Part shown: piece after piece, positions 6,390 through 10,215 of the stretch
How the letters are laid out: every line of letters begins with the position of its first letter
Position numbering within the stretch: position 1 is the stretch's first letter
From: Nanobdellota archaeon
GTDB taxonomy: Archaea > Nanobdellota > Nanobdellia > Pacearchaeales > GW2011-AR1
Assembly (NCBI GenBank): GCA_018901625.1
Contig: JAHIEM010000032.1
Location: forward strand, 1-10,215
Reading direction: 5' to 3'
Length of the DNA stretch: 10,215 bases
Notes under the pieces: generated by a model
Seen by the model: the letters and a program-made list of their open reading frames with translations, nothing else
Databases searched by the model: none
Told to the model about the DNA's origin: nothing
Translations under genes and position numbers: made by a program

Positions 6390-7010
6390 CTACAATACCT
6401 CGCTCACAAGTTTAGCAAGCTTCTTCTCTTCAAGAACACCAGAAAAATAAACACAATCCAGATTCTTCATCAGGCCCATTCTTGAGAGAATATAAACTAC
6501 CTGCCCCATAGAAAGCCCGCCCGGAGAGACACTATCAAGAACAGAGAAATCAAACAAAAGAAACAGCTGTTTTCCAGAAGAAAACTCCATAACAACATCA
6601 CAGGCATCAAAAATGTCTTCTAAAAAAACACCAAGATTCACTCTTCTAATCTTATTTTCAGAAAGAAAACTAATCTCTGTCCCAGAAAGATTCTCAGCCC
6701 CCACAAGAAGAACACTCTCCTTAGAAAAACCAGACAAAACAGCATTTTCAAAGAATTCAATGTCAAAATTCTTATTGAACATTATCAAGCATATAGACTT
6801 TCTTAAACCATAGAAATGTTTTGCAAATTCTTTCAAAGAATCCTTTGTTTTCTCAGAGTTTCCAAGAATTATATTTCTCCCGCCAAAATCAGCAGACTCT
6901 GAAACATCTATCAAATTCAAATTTATCAGCTTTCCCCGCTCATTGCTCCTAAATCTGTCAATCTCAAACAGCACTTTATCCGCACATTCATTTAATTTGA
7001 CAATTCTCAT
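6390..7010 (-). CDS. Arginase/ureohydrolase-fold protein, apparently without the metal site
   Basis: The protein has 206 residues. The C-terminal part, LFDFSVLDSVSPGGLSMGQ (152-170) followed by a helix and a strand (VYILSRMGLMKNLDCVYFSG), resembles the end of ureohydrolases, where SFDxDxLDPxxAPGxxxPxPGGL carries two metal-binding Asp. Here D154 is retained, the next position is Ser156 rather than Asp, and the loop before GGL is much shortened. The earlier metal motifs (GGDH, DAHxD) are not recognisable; NKNFDIEFFE (79-88) is at most a relic. Ureohydrolases are usually about 290-330 residues, so this one is short. I infer a non-catalytic or repurposed arginase-fold protein. The frame extends to a GTG at 7070, but ATG 7010 has a TATA box 25 bases upstream. 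M16 peptidase is the upstream neighbour, with a 56-bp gap holding the promoter. Confidence 0.6.
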   Translation of the reverse strand: MRIVKLNECADKVLFEIDRFRSNERGKLINLNLIDVSESADFGGRNIILGNSEKTKDSLKEFAKHFYGLRKSICLIMFNKNFDIEFFENAVLSGFSKESVLLVGAENLSGTEISFLSENKIRRVNLGVFLEDIFDACDVVMEFSSGKQLFLLFDFSVLDSVSPGGLSMGQVVYILSRMGLMKNLDCVYFSGVLEEKKLAKLVSEVL

Positions 7011-7030
7011 GAAAAAAACACAGGAAGCAT

Positions 7031-7040
7031 GTTTAAATAA
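7031..7040 (-). promoter_or_regulatory. TATA box of the arginase-fold gene
   Basis: On the minus strand this reads TTATTTAAAC, centred about 25 bases before ATG 7010. It decides the start in favour of 7010 over the GTG at 7070. Confidence 0.65.
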
Positions 7041-7066
7041 CTTATCAAGATGAATGCAGCCCAAAC

Positions 7067-8260
7067 TCACTTCGGAACAAGCGCAAAACTAGAGTAATTC
7101 TTGAGGCATGCAAGCTTTCTAATCTCATCCGGACCAACCCCAATAATATTTTCTTCGTGTTTATAATACTCCTCAGCTCCCCCTGCAACCTCTTCCAGCA
7201 TTATGGAATTCATTGCGCTGCTAGAATCCTCTTCTGCAATCTTTTTTACCCCAATTACCTGCTCCTTGCACTCCTCAATATCTCTCGCGCTAACTTCTTT
7301 CAATTTTTTAATCTCTTCAAGAATAATTTGTTTAATCTCTCTCACTTTTTCTTTTCTAGTGCCAGCATAAATCGCGCAGTACCCGTATCTAGAGCCCAAA
7401 TCAAAATCACCATTAATTGAATACACAAGCCCCCTCTTCTCTCTAATCTCCTGCCAGAGCCTAGAAGACATCCCAGCAAAGAGATAAGCAGCCATAACTT
7501 CATAAGCATATCTCTCCCTGTCTTTTAAAGAAGGAGCATGAAATCCAAATACAAAATGAGTTTGGTCTATCCCTGCCCTAGACTCAGATTCCTGAGAATT
7601 CATCCTAACAGGCGCGTGTTCAATAATCTTTCTCTGAGTTTTCGGAAAAATCTTCTCAGCTTTCTTGCATATTTCATCAAAGTCTGCATTTCCCACAACA
7701 CTAAGAATCATCGAGTCAGAAGTGTACTTAGATTTAAACAAATCAATAACTCTCTCCATAGTAAGCCCCCTTACAATTTCCGCTTTCCCCGCAATAGACA
7801 TGCCAAATGGTTTTTTATACAAAAGCCCCTTAATCTTATCCATAACATAGTATCGGGGGTTGTCATGATACATCTTAATCTCCTCAATAATCACCTGTTT
7901 TTCTTTCTCAAATTCTTCACTATCAAACCTCGGGTTTAAAATCAAATCAGATGCAATCTCAATACCGCTAGACACATGCTTGCTGGGCAGTTTGCACCAA
8001 TAGCTAGTTACCTCTTCAGAAGTATAAGCATTCAGTATCCCTCCTTTTTTCTCAATCTCTCGCGCAATTTCTTCCTGGTCTCTGGTTTTAGTTCCCTTAA
8101 ACATTAAATGCTCAATAAAATGAGAGATTCCCTTAGAATGCCCAGGTTCAAACGCAGCCCCCCAATTCACACTCGCAGATACAGACACAACATCAAGTTT
8201 CCGAGGCTCAAATAATACAGTCAGTCCATTATTCAGCTTCTTTTTAAAAAATTCTGCCAT
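7067..8260 (-). CDS. M16-family zinc metallopeptidase (processing peptidase-like, M16B)
   Basis: The protein has 397 residues, normal for an M16B chain with an active and an inactive half. The inverted zinc motif HFIEH is at 47-51 (His47, Glu50, His51), and the third ligand is expected at Glu127 in KQVIIEEIKM, 76 residues after His51. Other family signatures are NNGLTVLFEP (10-19), the SHFIEHLMFKGT stretch, NAYTSEEVTSYW (77-88) and the second-half REKRGLVYSI segment. No signal peptide is seen, so it should be cytoplasmic. M16 proteins form dimers that enclose and degrade or process short peptides; the substrate here is unknown. Start ATG 8260 is supported by a TATA box 25 bases upstream. The family is common in bacteria, and acquisition by transfer is possible but not shown. 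Confidence 0.93.
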   Translation of the reverse strand: MAEFFKKKLNNGLTVLFEPRKLDVVSVSASVNWGAAFEPGHSKGISHFIEHLMFKGTKTRDQEEIAREIEKKGGILNAYTSEEVTSYWCKLPSKHVSSGIEIASDLILNPRFDSEEFEKEKQVIIEEIKMYHDNPRYYVMDKIKGLLYKKPFGMSIAGKAEIVRGLTMERVIDLFKSKYTSDSMILSVVGNADFDEICKKAEKIFPKTQRKIIEHAPVRMNSQESESRAGIDQTHFVFGFHAPSLKDRERYAYEVMAAYLFAGMSSRLWQEIREKRGLVYSINGDFDLGSRYGYCAIYAGTRKEKVREIKQIILEEIKKLKEVSARDIEECKEQVIGVKKIAEEDSSSAMNSIMLEEVAGGAEEYYKHEENIIGVGPDEIRKLACLKNYSSFALVPK

Positions 8261-8280
8261 AAATGACTAAGAAAAATGCT

Positions 8281-8290
8281 GTTTATAATC
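8281..8290 (-). promoter_or_regulatory. TATA box of the M16 peptidase gene
   Basis: On the minus strand this reads GATTATAAAC, centred about 25 bases before ATG 8260, the distance for a leaderless transcript. Confidence 0.65.
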
Positions 8291-8321
8291 TTAACTGTAT
8301 CTCTAAGGTTAAACATCTCGT

Positions 8322-8449
8322 GGGGGCGTGTAACTTAGGTTCAAGTCTCCAAAGTCTTATCGACGCTGATGTCAGGGGAGCATTGAACTATGTGTTTTGG
8401 GGGGGCGTGTAACTGGCTATTTTTGAGAAAAATTGGGGGGCACTTAACT
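8322..8449 (+). repeat. Cluster of four degenerate G-rich 15-mers
   Basis: Four copies lie in 128 bp of non-coding DNA: GGGGGCGTGTAACT (8322-8335), GGGGAGCATTGAACT (8375-8389), GGGGGGGCGTGTAACT (8399-8414) and GGGGGGCACTTAACT (8435-8449). The rough consensus is GGGG-R-GC-R-Y-K-TAACT. They point the same way, at uneven spacing. They separate the M16 promoter from the end of the accessory gene at 8473. G runs of this length are unusual in this AT-rich sequence. A fifth copy is at 9651-9665. Role unknown. Confidence 0.6.
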
Positions 8450-8472
8450 GAGTAAATTCATTTATGAGTATT

Positions 8473-9540
8473 TTAATTATCTAAAATTCCACCCCATTCA
8501 ACTGCTGTAAATCCTTCTCTAATAGGTGTAACTATAACCGGTTCATTAATTTCCTTAATTGAATTTGTTGGTTTAAAGTAAAATTCAACCCTGATTAATG
8601 TATCTGGAGTAGGACTAATCCCTAGATTCATATTTTCTTTAAGGAATTTGTCATCAAGCAGTTTTATTTCATAATAATCTGATTTTGGTAACTCATTTAG
8701 CCAATACTCTTTGAATTGGTTTGTTTCTTTTTCATTCAACCCTAATTTAGGCAGATTATTACTAAACCAATTCTCTAAATCCGAATATTTAACAACCCAT
8801 CCTTCATTTGGTAAGTTTAATTTATTAAGTTCTGCTTCATAAAATAAGTAGTCATACTTATTATCTATTATACCTTCTTTGGTTACAAAAACATCCCATC
8901 CGTTATTGTAATCTGGAATATCTTTAGTTATTCTTCCATTTACATCTACTTTAACTTGAATCTTAGAATCCATTAAAGGATAAAGATATATTGCAGGTTT
9001 CTTAACTCCTGGTGGAAAATGTGGAAAATCATCATTTACACATATCTCTTTAATGGAATTAATCAAATTTCCTGAACAAGAATATTTAGATATAGAATCT
9101 TCAGTTAAACCAATATTCACAAGTTCTTTTATTTCATCAATTGTTTTAGCAACACAAATTGCATTTTTACCCTCTATTTTATCTAATTGATTTGCTATCT
9201 GAGGACATGACTCTGAAAGAGCCCCCGCAATTGATTTGATTCCAGTATTCTGATTAATTGGTTTTAAATCTAAAACCATCATATTAATTTCATAATTGTT
9301 GCCTAATGGCTTAATCTCTATTGAACTTTTTTCAATTAAACTAAGTGAGTTAATGTCTTCTTCAATAATTACTTTAGCAGAATTTCCTTGTTCAATTTGT
9401 TGATATAAACAATTGTAGTTATCATTACAATTAACTATCCCAGAATCATTTTGAGGATTAGAATTTAATAGATAAACTGCTCCAATGATTATTACGGCTA
9501 ATAAGATAATCGATATAACAATTATATTCTGTTTTTTCAT
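8473..9540 (-). CDS. Signal-anchored surface protein with a 'KPAIYLYP' domain, function unknown
   Basis: The protein has 355 residues. A short basic start (MKKQN) and a hydrophobic helix (6-25) form a signal anchor or uncleaved signal, placing the rest outside the membrane. The region 38-170 has six cysteines (38, 44, 112, 129, 155, 167), which could pair. From KPAIYLYP (181-188) a domain runs to the end, including VDVNGRITKDIPDYNNGWDVF, YDYLFYEAE (229-237) and IRVEFYF (316-322). I recall this 'KPxIYLYP...YNNGW...YLFYE' pattern from uncharacterised secreted proteins of Clostridia and other bacteria; its function is not known to me. The gene is richer in A+T and Asn than its neighbours and is bracketed by G-rich repeats, which suggests accessory or transferred DNA (inference). 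A TATA-like TTTAAA lies 26 bases upstream of the ATG. Confidence 0.75.
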   Translation of the reverse strand: MKKQNIIVISIILLAVIIIGAVYLLNSNPQNDSGIVNCNDNYNCLYQQIEQGNSAKVIIEEDINSLSLIEKSSIEIKPLGNNYEINMMVLDLKPINQNTGIKSIAGALSESCPQIANQLDKIEGKNAICVAKTIDEIKELVNIGLTEDSISKYSCSGNLINSIKEICVNDDFPHFPPGVKKPAIYLYPLMDSKIQVKVDVNGRITKDIPDYNNGWDVFVTKEGIIDNKYDYLFYEAELNKLNLPNEGWVVKYSDLENWFSNNLPKLGLNEKETNQFKEYWLNELPKSDYYEIKLLDDKFLKENMNLGISPTPDTLIRVEFYFKPTNSIKEINEPVIVTPIREGFTAVEWGGILDN

Positions 9541-9563
9541 AATCTCAATATCTTTAACCTCTT

Positions 9564-9569
9564 TTTAAA
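9564..9569 (-). promoter_or_regulatory. TATA-like box of the KPAIYLYP-domain gene
   Basis: TTTAAA, within minus-strand GCATTTAAAAAG, is centred about 26 bases before ATG 9540. It is a weaker TATA match than the others, but the distance is right. A GAGGT (minus) at 9557-9561 lies 16 bases before the ATG and is too far to be a good ribosome binding site. Confidence 0.5.
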
Positions 9570-9650
9570 TGCTATTTAGACTTCAATCTTAATTGAAGTA
9601 TCACCTTATTATTATACTATTTTTATCTTTAAAAAGTTAATGTCAGGTCA

Positions 9651-9665
9651 GGGGAGCACTTAACT
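9651..9665 (+). repeat. Fifth copy of the G-rich 15-mer
   Basis: GGGGAGCACTTAACT is preceded by ATGTCAGGTCA. The copy at 8375 is preceded by ATGTCA, so these two share upstream sequence and bracket the accessory gene as direct repeats. This copy overlaps an imperfect dyad, GAGCA-CTTAAC-TGCTC (9653-9668), followed by five T, which could fold as a weak hairpin. Confidence 0.5.
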
Positions 9666-9697
9666 GCTCATTTTTGCAGAATTTAACTTAAACCTTT

Positions 9698-10215
9698 TTA
9701 TCTCCCAAATCTCCTCTCCCTTTTCTTAAACTCATCAACACAGATTATTAAGTCTTCTCTTTCAAACTCTGGCCACATCTTGTCTAAGAAAATCCATTCA
9801 GAATAAGCTGACTGCCATATTAAGAAATTGCTCGTTCTTTTCTCGCCCCCAGTCCGGATAACCAGCTCAGGCTCGCTGGAAAGCCACAAATTCTTCTTCA
9901 GGTTTTCCTCGCTTATTTCTTCCCCGCTTTCAACCAGCTTTTTGCACGCGCTAACAATTTCCTGCCTGCCCCCATAAGCCATGCAGAAATTAAAAGTAAA
10001 ATTAGAATTGCCTGCAGTTCTTTCCTCAACCTTCTGAATTAATTCTTGCAGCTCTTCATCAAACCGCTCCCCCTCTCCGATAACTCTCACCCTAATGCCC
10101 CTAGCCATAATCTCGCTATCACCCAATAACCGCCTAAACTCTTTCTTAAACAATCTTATGAGAAAATTCCTTTCTTTTTCAGACCTGTTAAAATTCTCTA
10201 ATGAAAAACAATACA
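9698..10215 (-). CDS. uppS: cis-Prenyltransferase (undecaprenyl/polyprenyl diphosphate synthase), N-terminus outside window
   Basis: The frame is open to the window edge. The TTG at 10153 is not the start, because the preceding codons encode YCFSLENFNRSEKERNF, the family's YxFSxENxxR motif. About 172 residues are visible. Further signatures are MAYGGRQEI, ELVIRTGGEKRTSNFLIWQ with the RxG...R.SxFxxWQ substrate-binding pattern, and AYSEWIFLDKMWPEF. The C-terminal RRFGR matches the usual RRFG end. The enzyme adds isopentenyl diphosphate units with cis geometry to make the long polyprenyl diphosphate; in archaea its phosphate is the lipid carrier for N-glycosylation and surface glycans. The first catalytic Asp (HxMDGNxRW region) lies outside the window. 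Confidence 0.93.
   Translation of the reverse strand, partial: YCFSLENFNRSEKERNFLIRLFKKEFRRLLGDSEIMARGIRVRVIGEGERFDEELQELIQKVEERTAGNSNFTFNFCMAYGGRQEIVSACKKLVESGEEISEENLKKNLWLSSEPELVIRTGGEKRTSNFLIWQSAYSEWIFLDKMWPEFEREDLIICVDEFKKRERRFGR

Noticed and set aside
7010..7070. GTG start at 7070 for the arginase-fold gene
   Set aside because: It overlaps the end of the M16 gene, adds residues with no family match, and would place the gene start upstream of its own TATA box.
648..8260. Long frames opposite hef and opposite the M16 gene (for example 677-1219 on minus, 7538-7939 on plus)
   Set aside because: They lie antisense within well-supported genes, show no domain and have the composition expected of shadow frames.
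8322..8360. tRNA-like stretch (GGTTCAAGTCTCC resembles a T arm)
   Set aside because: The arms flanking TTCAAGT do not pair, and no acceptor stem, anticodon arm or CCA-side partner is present.
8322..8440. G-quadruplex from four G runs
   Set aside because: The gaps between runs are roughly 20-50 bases, far longer than canonical quadruplex loops. An unusual long-loop or intermolecular form cannot be excluded but is not supported.
8308..8448. Integron attC site: GTTAAAC at 8308-8314 and ACTTAAC at 8442-8448 match the GTTRRRY and RYYYAAC core boxes
   Set aside because: The boxes are in the wrong order for attC on either strand, no folded stem joins them, the other repeat copies do not fit the boxes, and no integrase is in the window.

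Overview
The window looks like a chromosomal piece of an AT-rich, small-genome archaeon, plausibly a DPANN-type lineage (Woesearchaeota/Pacearchaeota-like; this placement is an inference). The archaeal signs are a Hef/FANCM-family helicase, an XPF/ERCC4-HhH2 nuclease, an archaeal-type M50 protease fragment, a 2'-5' RNA ligase-family protein (ThpR), and a very regular promoter pattern. At most transcription unit starts an AT-rich TATA-like box is centred 24-28 nt upstream of the start codon, as expected for leaderless transcripts.

Layout, left to right. Positions 1-381 (+) are the C-terminal part of an M50 (site-2 protease type) membrane metalloprotease. Positions 382-647 are mostly non-coding and carry the hef promoter. 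Positions 648-4852 (+) form a tightly spaced three-gene unit: the Hef helicase interrupted by a full-length LAGLIDADG intein, a four-helix membrane protein of unknown function, and a stand-alone ERCC4-HhH2 nuclease. Helicase and nuclease together correspond to the two halves of the single Hef protein of many Euryarchaeota. The nuclease ends tail to tail with a minus-strand gene, and both stop codons lie in one CTAG. Positions 4849-5478 (-) hold two small genes I cannot name. Then come thpR (5497-6036, -) and a small membrane/coiled-coil protein (6087-6389, +), which diverge from one shared TATA element. The latter abuts, stop to stop, a minus-strand gene (6390-7010) that looks like a degenerate arginase-fold protein. 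Upstream of it is an M16 zinc peptidase (7067-8260, -).

Positions 8261-9697 look like an accessory patch. A signal-anchored, Asn-rich protein with a 'KPAIYLYP' domain (8473-9540, -) is bracketed by five copies of a degenerate G-rich 15-mer (four on one side, one on the other). The window ends inside a cis-prenyltransferase (uppS type, 9698-10215, -).

Functionally, the hef unit concerns repair or restart of stalled replication forks, ThpR RNA 2',3'-ends, the M16 and M50 proteins proteolysis, and the prenyltransferase the polyprenyl carrier for surface glycans. I see no tRNA, rRNA, CRISPR array, transposase or integrase. The items most worth a second look are the intein at helicase motif Ib, the split Hef with a membrane gene between its halves, the G-rich repeats around the accessory gene, the arginase-like protein without a metal site, and the shared bidirectional TATA element.
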